This document shows, one piece after another, positions 1-5,777 of a stretch of DNA of 12,146 nucleotides. Made by a program: the position numbers and the translations under genes. Every line of letters starts with the position of its first letter. Position 1 is the first letter of the stretch. Under the pieces are notes generated by a model. That model had not been told where the DNA came from. It was given only the letters and a program-made list of their open reading frames with translations, and ran no database searches. Location of the stretch: positions 1-12,146 of the forward strand of contig WRLW01000022.1 of assembly GCA_009777435.1 (NCBI GenBank), given 5' to 3'. The stretch is from Oscillospiraceae bacterium. GTDB taxonomy: Bacteria > Bacillota > Clostridia > Oscillospirales > UBA929.

Positions 1-2
1 GT

Positions 3-401
3 CTGGCAGTGCTGATAATCTATGTTCCCATGCTCATCTTTGCTTTCGCGGGCGGCCTGTATCTGCTGTTCCTGCTCTACAGGCATCTCAATGTGGAATT
101 CGAGTATATCCTGACCAACGGCGAGATGGATATCGACCGCATCACCGGCAAAAGCAGGCGCAAGCGCCTGCTGACGGTCGATTGCCGCGCGCTGGAGGTC
201 TGCGCCCCAATTGAAAGCATCGCCCAGTATGAGAACGCGCAGTATACCAAGCGTCTCGACGTCTCCTCCGGCCAGAATGACGCCCCGCGCCACTTCATGG
301 TGGCGCCGGCAAAGGGCGGCGGGCGTATGCTGGTGATTTTCGAGCCTGACGACCGCATACTGTCGGCTATGCGCACATACAACCGCCGCGTACAGTCCTG
401 A
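3..401 (+). CDS. DUF6106-like small membrane protein, 5' end outside window
   Basis: The frame is open from the first base of the window, so the true start is probably upstream. A GTG at position 9 is in frame but lies inside the hydrophobic stretch and has no room for a ribosome site. Visible residues begin with a membrane helix (LIIYVPMLIFAFAGGLYLLFLLY) followed by a soluble part with VEFEYILTNGEMDIDRITGKSRRKRLLTVDC. From memory, the pattern 'V-E-[FY]-E-Y-[IL]-x-N-G-E-[LM]-D-[IV]-D-[RK]-I' followed by a basic cluster is typical of the DUF6106 family of Clostridia, whose members have N-terminal membrane helices and no known function. It ends 13 nt before acpS and so is probably cotranscribed with it. 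The family name rests on motif memory only. Confidence 0.7.
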   Translation: MAVLIIYVPMLIFAFAGGLYLLFLLYRHLNVEFEYILTNGEMDIDRITGKSRRKRLLTVDCRALEVCAPIESIAQYENAQYTKRLDVSSGQNDAPRHFMVAPAKGGGRMLVIFEPDDRILSAMRTYNRRVQS

Positions 402-414
402 CCGGGGGCGCGTC

Positions 415-771
415 TTGAGGGGCATAGGGATAGATATGCTGGATATCGGGCGCATGGAGCGCCCTATGCGAAGCCCGCGTTTCGTCGAGCGCGTGTTCAC
501 CGAGGGCGAACGCCGCTATCTTGAGTCACGAACTAAAAATAAAGGGAGCCGCGCATATATAGAATGCGCGGCCGGTTTGTTTTGCGCCAAGGAAGCCGTG
601 ACCAAGGCGCTGGGCGTCGGGCTGCTGAGCGTCCCGCTCCATTCGGTCGAGATCGTTCACGAGCCGGGCGGCAGGCCGGCGGTGCTGCTCCACGCGCCGC
701 TGAGCGGCCGCGTGCATCTTACCATAACGCATACGGCGTCGGTGGCCGCCGCCGCCGCCGTATGGGAATAG
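415..771 (+). CDS. acpS: Holo-[acyl-carrier-protein] synthase AcpS
   Basis: Transfers 4'-phosphopantetheine from CoA to a serine of acyl carrier protein, making active ACP for fatty acid synthesis in the cytoplasm. The 118 residues match the usual AcpS length. The N-terminal signature GIGIDMLDIGRM holds the Mg-binding Asp (D7). The second signature, LFCAKEAVTKALGVG, holds the other metal-binding acid (E60). The C-terminal LTITHTASVAAAAAVWE matches the conserved S-[IL]-[ST]-H-[ST] block near the end of the family. The start is a TTG at 415 after a G-rich stretch (403-409); no ATG or GTG gives the full N-terminal motif. It follows the DUF6106-like gene by 13 nt and precedes a lipoprotein gene by 68 nt. 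A 9-bp perfect hairpin (548-556 with 564-572) lies inside the coding sequence. Confidence 0.95.
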   Translation: MRGIGIDMLDIGRMERPMRSPRFVERVFTEGERRYLESRTKNKGSRAYIECAAGLFCAKEAVTKALGVGLLSVPLHSVEIVHEPGGRPAVLLHAPLSGRVHLTITHTASVAAAAAVWE

Positions 772-839
772 CTTGGTTCTAAGAACGGCGCGTCCTCATA
801 TATTATAAAAACAAAAACCATATGAATGGAAGAACGCCC

Positions 840-1436
840 ATGACAGCAGCCATACATAAAGCGCCGCGCCGCCGCGCAATCCTTTTGGGCATTGCCGCCG
901 CCATGCTTCTGGCCACGGCGTGCGGCGGCGGGACAAATATAACCTCGGATATACAGGCGCGCTACGCCGGTCTGAAGGAGTTTACGGCCACAGTCGATAT
1001 CGCCGCGGACTACGGCGACCGCGTGAGCCACTATACCGTCGTCTATGAGCAGACCTCGCCGGGCGAAGCCTCCATTTCCATTGAGCGGCCGTCCGAGATA
1101 GCCGGTATGACCGCCCATATAAAGGGCGGCGGCTCGGAGCTGCACTACGACGGCCTGATACTTGAAACCGGCCCGCTCGCGGGCACGGCGCTGACGCCCA
1201 TAGACGCCGTGCCGGCCATGCTGGCGGCGTGGGCGGTAAGCCGCGCGTCCGATTTCAGCTCGACGCAGTACAACGGCGTCAAGTGCTGGCAGCTGACCTT
1301 TTTATCCTCGGCCGGCGAAAATACCATAGAGCAAACGGCCTGGTTCAGCGCCGATACGCTAAAGCCGATACGCGCCGAAACGTCGGCAGACGGCCGGCTT
1401 GTCATAGCGTGTGATTTCACGTCGGCCGAGTGGTAG
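840..1436 (+). CDS. LolA/GerS-like lipoprotein (outer-membrane-lipoprotein-sorting fold)
   Basis: A predicted lipoprotein of 198 residues: a basic N-terminus (HKAPRRR), a hydrophobic segment, then LLATAC with the likely lipidated Cys28, followed by a Gly-rich spacer. The mature part shows the alternating pattern of LolA-like beta sheets, for example TATVDIAADYGD, HYTVVYEQTSPGEASISIERP, and a late block WFSADTLKPIRAETS that resembles 'W.D.ktl.P.r' of that fold. In Clostridia such proteins sit between acpS and alr; one relative, GerS of Clostridioides difficile, is a lipoprotein needed for spore cortex degradation. The ATG at 840 is chosen because GGAAG (828-832) sits 7 nt before it; the ATG at 822 has no ribosome site. 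Without a Gram-negative envelope a true LolA sorting role is unlikely. Whether it acts in germination is inference. Confidence 0.75.
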   Translation: MTAAIHKAPRRRAILLGIAAAMLLATACGGGTNITSDIQARYAGLKEFTATVDIAADYGDRVSHYTVVYEQTSPGEASISIERPSEIAGMTAHIKGGGSELHYDGLILETGPLAGTALTPIDAVPAMLAAWAVSRASDFSSTQYNGVKCWQLTFLSSAGENTIEQTAWFSADTLKPIRAETSADGRLVIACDFTSAEW

Positions 1437-1462
1437 ACATAACATTTTGCTTGCCGGCCTGA

Positions 1463-1529
1463 AAATTTTAAGAAAATATAATAAATTTCATATTTTGGTA
1501 TTGCTTACTCAAACAATATGTGTTATTAT
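1463..1529 (+). promoter_or_regulatory. Sigma-A-type promoter with AT-rich upstream element, before mazF
   Basis: TTGCTT (1501-1506), a 17-bp spacer and TATTAT (1524-1529), with an extended -10 TG at 1521-1522. The stretch 1463-1500 is almost pure A/T with phased A and T runs, unlike the GC-rich surroundings, and would suit an UP element bound by the RNA polymerase alpha subunit. The predicted start near 1536 gives a leader of about 135 nt before the likely MazF start. The gap 1437-1671 holds no obvious alanine racemase or antitoxin gene. Confidence 0.65.
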
Positions 1530-1671
1530 GTCTGTGCTATGTTACGATAGGCCGTATATGTTTGGATGACAGCCGCGTTTTCATGACTAAAAAAAGCCTT
1601 TTGGGGGAAAATAGAAGTGCCGGTTCGCGCGCCGCGCGGCCGGACACATCGCCCCGGAGGTGAGCCGTTTC

Positions 1672-2076
1672 GTGGACGTGAGCATCAATCCCATCACGGA
1701 TCTGTCGCGCGTACCGAGAGCAGCGGTTTCCCCGCCCGTTATGCGCGGAGATATCTACTACGCCGACCTAAGCCCGGTCATAGGCAGCGAGCAAGGCGGC
1801 GTCCGTCCCGTGTTGATCATTCAAAACAACGTTGGCAACAAGCACAGCCCGACAGTCATAGCGGCGGCCATTACATCGCAGATCAACAAGGCGCGTCTAC
1901 CCACCCATATCGAACTGAACGCGCGCACTTACGGCCTGTCACGGGACTCGGTGGTGCTGCTTGAGCAGGTTCGGACATTGGACAAACGGCGCCTGAAGGA
2001 GCGCATGGGCAGCCTCGACCAGTCTCTTATGAGACAAGTCGATTCCGCCATATCGGTTAGCTTCGGGCTGGGCTGA
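1672..2076 (+). CDS. mazF: MazF/NdoA (PemK-family) endoribonuclease toxin
   Basis: A sequence-specific single-strand mRNA endonuclease of the type II toxin family. The core from Met24 (1741) reads MRGDIYYADLSPVIGSEQGG, then VRPVLIIQNN, AAITSQI, LPTHIEL and DSVVLLEQVRTLDKRRL. This follows Bacillus NdoA closely and keeps the catalytic Arg (GVRPV) and the Thr of AAIT. The start is debatable. The ATG at 1741 gives the family's usual length but has no SD. GGAGGTGA (1656-1663) is a full anti-SD match placed for GTG 1672, which adds 23 residues not normal in the family; GTG 1660 and 1678 are also in frame. Usual partners upstream in Firmicutes (alr and a ribbon-helix-helix antitoxin) are not seen; the neighbour is the LolA-like lipoprotein gene. 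The function call is secure; the exact start is not. Confidence 0.9.
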   Translation: MDVSINPITDLSRVPRAAVSPPVMRGDIYYADLSPVIGSEQGGVRPVLIIQNNVGNKHSPTVIAAAITSQINKARLPTHIELNARTYGLSRDSVVLLEQVRTLDKRRLKERMGSLDQSLMRQVDSAISVSFGLG

Positions 2077-2161
2077 GGGCATACGCCGCGCCGCCCCCGC
2101 GTCTGTTCGGCTGTAATAACGGCCCGGACGGCGCATACATATAGATATTGGAGGTTTCGGG

Positions 2162-2815
2162 ATGGCACAGAAGAAATGGGTCGTCGGAGTGGCGGCTTTT
2201 TTAACCGTGACATTGATGATAAGCGGGTTTATGGCCCTCGCCTCGGAAATAGGCTCAAAGGACGACCCGATACCGTCTATGAGCTACATATCGACTGAGT
2301 TCACGCCCGTTATTTTAGAAAAGATCAACGCCGCGGTCAGCGCGAAGGCTCAGGACTACGCCGGCGAGTTGGACGCTAAGTACAACCGGCTGGCCAACGA
2401 GCTGGAATCAAAGATCAACGCTATAACCGCCGGCTCAGGCTCCGGGGGAGCGCTGCTGGCGGACGACCAGGAGCTGATCGACGCCATCGCGGCAAGGGTG
2501 CTGGCCCAGATGCCCGTCACGGGCAGCAGCGGCGGCGGCGAGGGCGGCGGCGGCTATGTGCGCGTTGACCTCAGCAACGGGCAGACGGTCTCGCTGGGGC
2601 TTGGCTCGACTGTGTTCCTGCGCGGCGGCAGCGCGACGTGCGTAACCTCGTCAAACGTCGGGCTGATAAACCTGACCGCCGGCACGGTCATAGACAACGG
2701 CCAGAACCTTGAGATGAATAACCAATACGCCTGCACCATCGACGGGCGCGGGTTTAAGGCTACGTCGGCCAACACCATCGCTTTCATTATGGGTACTTAC
2801 ACTATAACAACGTAA
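2162..2815 (+). CDS. Exported coiled-coil protein with C-terminal beta-rich domain, function unknown
   Basis: 217 residues. A signal peptide or N-terminal anchor (KKWVVGVAAFLTVTLMISGFMALA, cleavage plausible after Ala27) leads into a helical, coiled-coil-like region (about 45-90, ILEKINAAVSAKAQDYAGELDAKYNRLANELESKIN). Gly/Ser-rich linkers at 91-97 and 119-131 follow, then a C-terminal domain (132-217) with short beta strands: YVRVDLSNGQTVSLGLGSTVFLRGGSATC, LTAGTVIDNG, YACTIDGRGFKATSANTIAFIMGTYTI. I recall similar tails in unnamed secreted proteins of Firmicutes, with a repeated pattern 'strand, NG, strand, LRGG-A, TAGT, DGRG..A', but no named family. GGAGG (2150-2154) sits 7 nt before the ATG. 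The FliD-like gene follows after 77 nt, perhaps in the same transcript. Two Cys (160, 191) could form a disulphide outside the cell. Confidence 0.8.
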   Translation: MAQKKWVVGVAAFLTVTLMISGFMALASEIGSKDDPIPSMSYISTEFTPVILEKINAAVSAKAQDYAGELDAKYNRLANELESKINAITAGSGSGGALLADDQELIDAIAARVLAQMPVTGSSGGGEGGGGYVRVDLSNGQTVSLGLGSTVFLRGGSATCVTSSNVGLINLTAGTVIDNGQNLEMNNQYACTIDGRGFKATSANTIAFIMGTYTITT

Positions 2816-2826
2816 AATCTGTCCGT

Positions 2827-2852
2827 CTGCCATTCACCGGCGGGAATGGCGG
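2827..2852. other. Hairpin in the gap between two exported-protein genes
   Basis: GCCATTC (2829-2835) pairs with GAATGGC (2844-2850), extendable by a G-U and a C-G pair to nine, around an 8-nt loop. No T run follows, so it is not a standard terminator. It begins 11 nt after the stop of the upstream gene and ends about 40 nt before the ATG of the downstream one. It may adjust mRNA stability or expression ratio within the pair. Confidence 0.4.
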
Positions 2853-2892
2853 GCCGTTGGTATATCCTCCGCCGGAGAAATGGCGGCTTAAT

Positions 2893-4113
2893 ATGGCTAT
2901 GTATGGCATATCCGACTCAAGTCAGTTGTCGTCGCTGTTTGGGACGGGAGAGTCAAGCTTCAGGGCTTCCGAAGCCGTAAAAGCGCCCAACGTGAGTACG
3001 GGGACTTTCCTATACGGCGTCAATACCGCGAAGCCATCCTCTCAGGATCAAACGCTTTTGGCGCTAAAGACGGGCGCCTCCGACCTGAAAAGCGCGCTTA
3101 ACGCTTTGACCGACAGCACGAGAGACTCGGTTTTCTCGAAGATGAGCGCGGAAAGCTCCGACCAAAGCGTAGCCTCGGCGGAAATGCGTCCCGGCCGCGC
3201 CAGAACGCGCGACGTGGAGCTGTCCGTGACACAGCTTGCGGCCGGTCAGACCTCGGAAACCAATGTGATGCGCGCCGGCGAGCTGAACTTTGAGGAGGGC
3301 GTACACAGAATCGCCTTAACGGGCGCGGACGGCGGCGGTTCACGGGCGGCGGCCCGCGAAATAGAGATCACCGTCGAGCCGGACGACACCAATGAAAGCG
3401 TTTTGCGCAAGTTCGCCGACGCCGTAAACGCCCGGCGCATGGGAGTACAGGCTGAGGTGACTTTCGGCGAGGGCACCGTGTCGATGTCGGTGAATTCCGT
3501 GTCCACGGGTCAGAGAAGCGCTTTTGAGCTGTCCGACGCCGAGGGTTCGTTTGTGGCCGTGACCGGCATGTCGGTTTCGTCACAGGCCCAAAACGCCGAA
3601 TATACGGTAGACGGCGCCGCGCGCTCCTCACAGACCAACAGCGTAACAATTGGCGGCAAGGCCGACGTCGCCCTCAAGGGCGCCGGGAGCGCAAAGCTCA
3701 CCTTCGGCCGCGACATGAGCGCCGTCTCCGACGCCGTAACAGGCTTCGTTTCGGCCTATAACGAGCTTACCGCGTCCAACGAGAAAATGAGCGCCCAGAT
3801 GGCCTATTCCGCGGCGTCCTACGCCGACGCGCTGAGCGCGGCGGGCTTTCAGTTCGATAACGGCAATATATCCATTACCGACGAGGCTCTTGAAAAATCG
3901 CTGTCAAGCGGCGCTATGCGCTCACTGTTCAGCGGCGGCGAAAACTACGGCTACTCCGCGAGGCTGTCGCAGCTTTCACAGGTGGCCGAACGCGCGCCGC
4001 AGTTGTTCTCGGCGCAGACCGATACATACAGCTTCTATAACGCCGAGCGTCTGAACACTCAGCAAAGTCAGGTTTCGTTTATGCTGGGCCTGTTCTATAA
4101 TACGTTTATATGA
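2893..4113 (+). CDS. FliD-like (flagellar hook-associated protein 2-like) protein
   Basis: 406 residues, Ala/Ser-rich and without a cleavable signal peptide, as is usual for flagellar axial proteins. The order of landmarks follows FliD: a helical N-terminal part with LKTGASDLKSALNAL (59-72); a beta region opening with VELSVTQLAAGQTSETNV (108-125), like the 'V.VtQLAqaq...S' of FliD_N; AEYTVDGAARSSQTNSVT (235-252), like the '[AF]-x-V-[ND]-G-x-x-x-x-x-x-[ST]-N-x-[VI]' of FliD; then a D-x-x-x-V-x-x-x-V-x-x-F-V-x-x-Y-N-E-L helix (274-292) as in FliD_C. It is short for FliD and has no flagellar neighbours, so it may be a diverged surface filament or cap protein. ATG 2893 is chosen over the in-frame TTG at 2857 because it starts a compact N-terminus; GGCGG just before it is a weak ribosome site. 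A strong hairpin closes the gene. Confidence 0.55.
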   Translation: MAMYGISDSSQLSSLFGTGESSFRASEAVKAPNVSTGTFLYGVNTAKPSSQDQTLLALKTGASDLKSALNALTDSTRDSVFSKMSAESSDQSVASAEMRPGRARTRDVELSVTQLAAGQTSETNVMRAGELNFEEGVHRIALTGADGGGSRAAAREIEITVEPDDTNESVLRKFADAVNARRMGVQAEVTFGEGTVSMSVNSVSTGQRSAFELSDAEGSFVAVTGMSVSSQAQNAEYTVDGAARSSQTNSVTIGGKADVALKGAGSAKLTFGRDMSAVSDAVTGFVSAYNELTASNEKMSAQMAYSAASYADALSAAGFQFDNGNISITDEALEKSLSSGAMRSLFSGGENYGYSARLSQLSQVAERAPQLFSAQTDTYSFYNAERLNTQQSQVSFMLGLFYNTFI

Positions 4114-4128
4114 ACATGACCCCGCGCG

Positions 4129-4156
4129 CGGAGGCCCCCCAAACGGGGGGCCTCCG
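4129..4156. terminator. GC-rich hairpin between convergent genes, probable bidirectional terminator
   Basis: CGGAGGCCCCCC (4129-4140) pairs perfectly over 12 bp with GGGGGGCCTCCG (4145-4156) around an AAAC loop. It lies 16 nt after the stop of the FliD-like gene and 11 nt beyond the stop of the minus-strand coat gene, so it can serve both. Only a weak T tract follows (TTTATC on plus), so termination efficiency is uncertain. Confidence 0.75.
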
Positions 4157-4166
4157 GTTTATCCGG

Positions 4167-4430
4167 TTATGAGCCGGAGACGAATTTAGTTTTCACCTGA
4201 TTTATCTCGGCGGCGGGGGCCTGCTTGACGGCGTACCAGCCGCGGCAGTTAGCTTCGTTGAACAGCTCGGCCTGTATGCCATGCTCGTCTTTAAGGATAT
4301 TGAGGAAGTCGCTGCGAAGGCCCTCGCAGACACATTCGCCCGCGAATGTGTTATAGGCCGAGGAGATCATCTTCTGGCTCGCTATAAAGTCGTTTAGGGT
4401 TTCTTTATCGCCAAACGCCTGTGTATTCAT
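4167..4430 (-). CDS. CotF-family spore coat protein
   Basis: 87 residues matching the CotF family of Bacillus and Clostridia, helical proteins of the spore coat. Key blocks from the N-terminus: F-G-D-K-E-T-L-N-D-F-I-A-S-Q-K (compare 'sd.Q.l.D.L.SqK'), SSAYNTFAGECVCEGLRSDFLNILKDEHGIQAELF, and NCRGWYAVKQAPAAEINQVKTKF, with the family's 'RGWY' and 'A....I.q.k..f' ending. Bacillus CotF is about twice as long and is processed; clostridial relatives are often this short single-domain type. The second Met (codon 4428-4430) is taken as the start because AAAGGA (4440-4445) is 9 nt upstream of it and directly abuts the first ATG (4437-4439), which would add three residues. It follows the other coat gene after 22 nt and is presumably cotranscribed. 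Confidence 0.85.
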   Translation of the reverse strand: MNTQAFGDKETLNDFIASQKMISSAYNTFAGECVCEGLRSDFLNILKDEHGIQAELFNEANCRGWYAVKQAPAAEINQVKTKFVSGS

Positions 4431-4452
4431 CGGCTCCATTCCTTTCGTTTGA

Positions 4453-4638
4453 TTATTGCAAATGGGTCATCAGCGTGTTGTAGTGCTGCTGGTGGCGGCC
4501 CGCTATCGCGCTGAGCTTGTTTTTGATTATAGGGTCTGTGCATTGGCCGGACATAGCGGTGTATTTTTTTATCAGCACCTGCTCTACGCCCAACTGATCC
4601 TCTAAAGCTGTGAGTTCCTTTGTTGTGAGGTTAGCCAT
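4453..4638 (-). CDS. Small CotF-like / ferritin-like-fold spore coat protein
   Basis: 61 residues: MANLTTKELTALEDQLGVEQ, then VLIKKYTAMSGQCTDPIIKNKLSAIAGRHQQHYNTLMTHL. The pattern 'L-T-x-K-E-[LT]-x-x-L-x-D-x-L-x-x-E-x-x-x-x-x-K-Y' and a closing 'H-Q-x-H-[FY]-x-x-L' is that of short two-helix coat proteins encoded beside CotF genes in Clostridia. The Glu and His spacing recalls half of a ferritin-like bundle, but it is too short to hold a di-iron site alone. AAAGGGGGA (4647-4655) is an excellent SD, 8 nt before the ATG. It is first in the two-gene coat operon. A sequence matching the forespore sigma-F -10 lies about 30-40 nt upstream. Confidence 0.8.
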   Translation of the reverse strand: MANLTTKELTALEDQLGVEQVLIKKYTAMSGQCTDPIIKNKLSAIAGRHQQHYNTLMTHLQ

Positions 4639-4670
4639 GTTCGCGTCCCCCTTTCAATGGATTGCACGGT

Positions 4671-4700
4671 TAGTTTTGCCCGTGTATGTGTTTTTTATTT
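4671..4700 (-). promoter_or_regulatory. Candidate sporulation (sigma-F/G-type) promoter for the coat operon
   Basis: On the minus strand GGCAAAACTA (4680-4671) fits the Bacillus sigma-F -10 consensus GGnRAnAnTW at every position. At 15-bp spacing upstream is AAATA (4700-4696), a 3/5 match to the GYATA -35. No good sigma-A promoter lies in this AT-rich gap. A coat gene would more often be under mother-cell sigma-E or sigma-K, so this is tentative. Confidence 0.3.
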
Positions 4701-4715
4701 ATTTGAAAATGATGG

Positions 4716-4753
4716 CAAATAAAAATCCCCCGCGAGCCAAGCTCGCGGGGGAT
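4716..4753 (-). terminator. Rho-independent terminator of the NPKTG surface protein gene
   Basis: A 13-bp perfect stem, ATCCCCCGCGAGC (4725-4737) with GCTCGCGGGGGAT (4741-4753), loop CAA. On the minus strand it is followed by TTTTTATTT. It lies 12 nt past the stop of the surface protein gene and insulates the coat operon downstream. Confidence 0.93.
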
Positions 4754-4765
4754 ATAAAGCGTGAA

Positions 4766-5569
4766 TTACGCGCGTGATTTCTTGGTGGCCCAGACGGCCG
4801 CGCCGGCCGCGATAAGGAACATGACGGCCGCGAGCGCTATCAGGCTCTCGTCGCCGGTCTTGGGGTTGGCGGGAGGCTCGGGAGTAACCTCGGGGACTAC
4901 TTCAGGAATGACTTCGGGAGTAACCTCGGGTTCCGGCTCAGGCTCGGGTTCGGGTTCCGGCTCGGGTTCGGGCAGAATGACTTCATCAAGAAGCTCGCCC
5001 CAGCTAACAAGCACTTCGCCGTCGGCGTCCTCAACAACGATGCCGTTGATAATGAAATCGTCGGAGCCGCCCTGTCCGCGGATGGCGATGTTGCCGATCA
5101 GGCCGTCCTCTTCCTCGTCGCCGTCCAAGGTAAACTCTACGGCATATGTTATGGTATCGCCGGCTTTAATGGTGTTTTGGAAATAGGCCGGGATCACGGT
5201 GGCCAATTCACCGGCTTCCTTCGCATGATCGTTCACGATGGCGGCGTCGCCGGAGGTATAGCTGCCGTTATCGTTATCCTTGACCCAGCGGACGCGGAAA
5301 CCGGCGGCGCCCGTCGATGTGACGCTGAAGCGCAGGGTATAGGTCGCGCCTTCTTCCGGTGTGAAAGCAACTTCGCTTTCGTTGCTGTCGCTCATCGAGA
5401 AAGGCCACACGGACGCGTCGTCGCCAAGCACGATATTGGCGAAAGAGTTACCGTCGTCGCTTTGCACCCAGACATTAACGCCGCCCTCGGAAATGATGGC
5501 GAACGCCGCGGGAATGAGCGCGAAGGTCAGAGTCAGCGCCAAGAGAAGAGCCAGAGACCGCTTTAACAT
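4766..5569 (-). CDS. Cell-surface protein with signal peptide, Glu-Pro repeat and NPKTG sortase-like tail
   Basis: 267 residues. A signal peptide (MLKRSLALLLALTLTFALIPAAFA, cleavage near Ala24) precedes an acidic beta-rich domain (about 30-195) containing GVNVWVQSDDGNSFANIVLGD, TYTLRFSVTSTGAAGFRVRWV, DTITYAVEFTLDG and DDFIINGIVVEDADGEVLVSW. The alternation suggests a jelly-roll or carbohydrate-binding-like sandwich, but I recognise no named domain. A wall-spanning repeat follows: seven to eight Glu-Pro dipeptides (200-215), then PEV(T/I/V) units (216-231). The C-terminus has NPKTGD (235-240), a hydrophobic helix and KKSRA, the layout of a sortase signal with Asn in place of Leu of LPXTG. AGGAGG (5579-5584) is 9 nt before the ATG. 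It has its own strong promoter and terminator, so it is monocistronic. No sortase gene is in the window; ligand and function are unknown. Confidence 0.85.
   Translation of the reverse strand: MLKRSLALLLALTLTFALIPAAFAIISEGGVNVWVQSDDGNSFANIVLGDDASVWPFSMSDSNESEVAFTPEEGATYTLRFSVTSTGAAGFRVRWVKDNDNGSYTSGDAAIVNDHAKEAGELATVIPAYFQNTIKAGDTITYAVEFTLDGDEEEDGLIGNIAIRGQGGSDDFIINGIVVEDADGEVLVSWGELLDEVILPEPEPEPEPEPEPEPEVTPEVIPEVVPEVTPEPPANPKTGDESLIALAAVMFLIAAGAAVWATKKSRA
4877..4972 (-). repeat. Glu-Pro / PEV(T,I,V) codon repeat inside the surface protein gene
   Basis: Low-complexity tandem codons: alternating GAG/GAA and CCG/CCC for residues 200-215, then four 12-bp units encoding E-V-x-P. Such regions act as rigid rods through the wall and commonly vary in copy number by slippage. 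The mirror strand reads as an artificial Gly-Ser repeat. Confidence 0.85.
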
Positions 5570-5690
5570 AATAGTTTTCCTCCTCAGAATTCCTTTTTAC
5601 GCTCATAACGGCTCGCGCTTTTGGGGTTTATGTACGCCGTTTTCCGGCCAATACCCGCGCCGCCGCGGCTAAGCGTGTCAATATGTCTGG

Positions 5691-5719
5691 ATATTACCAC
5701 GCGCGGCAAATAAAGTCAA
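5691..5719 (-). promoter_or_regulatory. Sigma-A-type promoter of the surface protein gene
   Basis: On the minus strand TTGACT (5719-5714), a 17-bp spacer and TAATAT (5696-5691), with an extended -10 TG at 5699-5698. The start is predicted near 5684, leaving a leader of about 115 nt. Just upstream, an inverted repeat GCCCGC (5737-5742) / GCGGGC (5751-5756) with an 8-nt gap lies between the two divergent promoters and could bind a regulator of either. Confidence 0.75.
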
Positions 5720-5777
5720 GCAATTTTTGGATATTTGCCCGCAATATCACGCGGGCTAAAAAATGTCGCGATGAATA

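Noticed and set aside
776..786. Small palindrome GTTCT-A-AGAAC between acpS and the lipoprotein gene as an operator or terminator
   Set aside because: Five-base arms are too short, no T run follows, and no well-spaced promoter is associated.
1617..1964. Plus-strand frame with GTG start and a GGGGGA site before mazF
   Set aside because: Arg/Pro/His-rich composition typical of an out-of-frame reading, and most of it overlaps the clear MazF coding sequence.
2077..2161. Promoter for the coiled-coil protein gene
   Set aside because: A TATAGAT-like stretch is present but no -35 at proper spacing; the gene may be read from the mazF promoter.
4761..5186. Plus-strand frame encoding a Gly-Ser repeat protein
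   Set aside because: It is the antisense reading of the Glu-Pro codon repeat in the surface protein gene, which has a signal peptide, SD, promoter and terminator.
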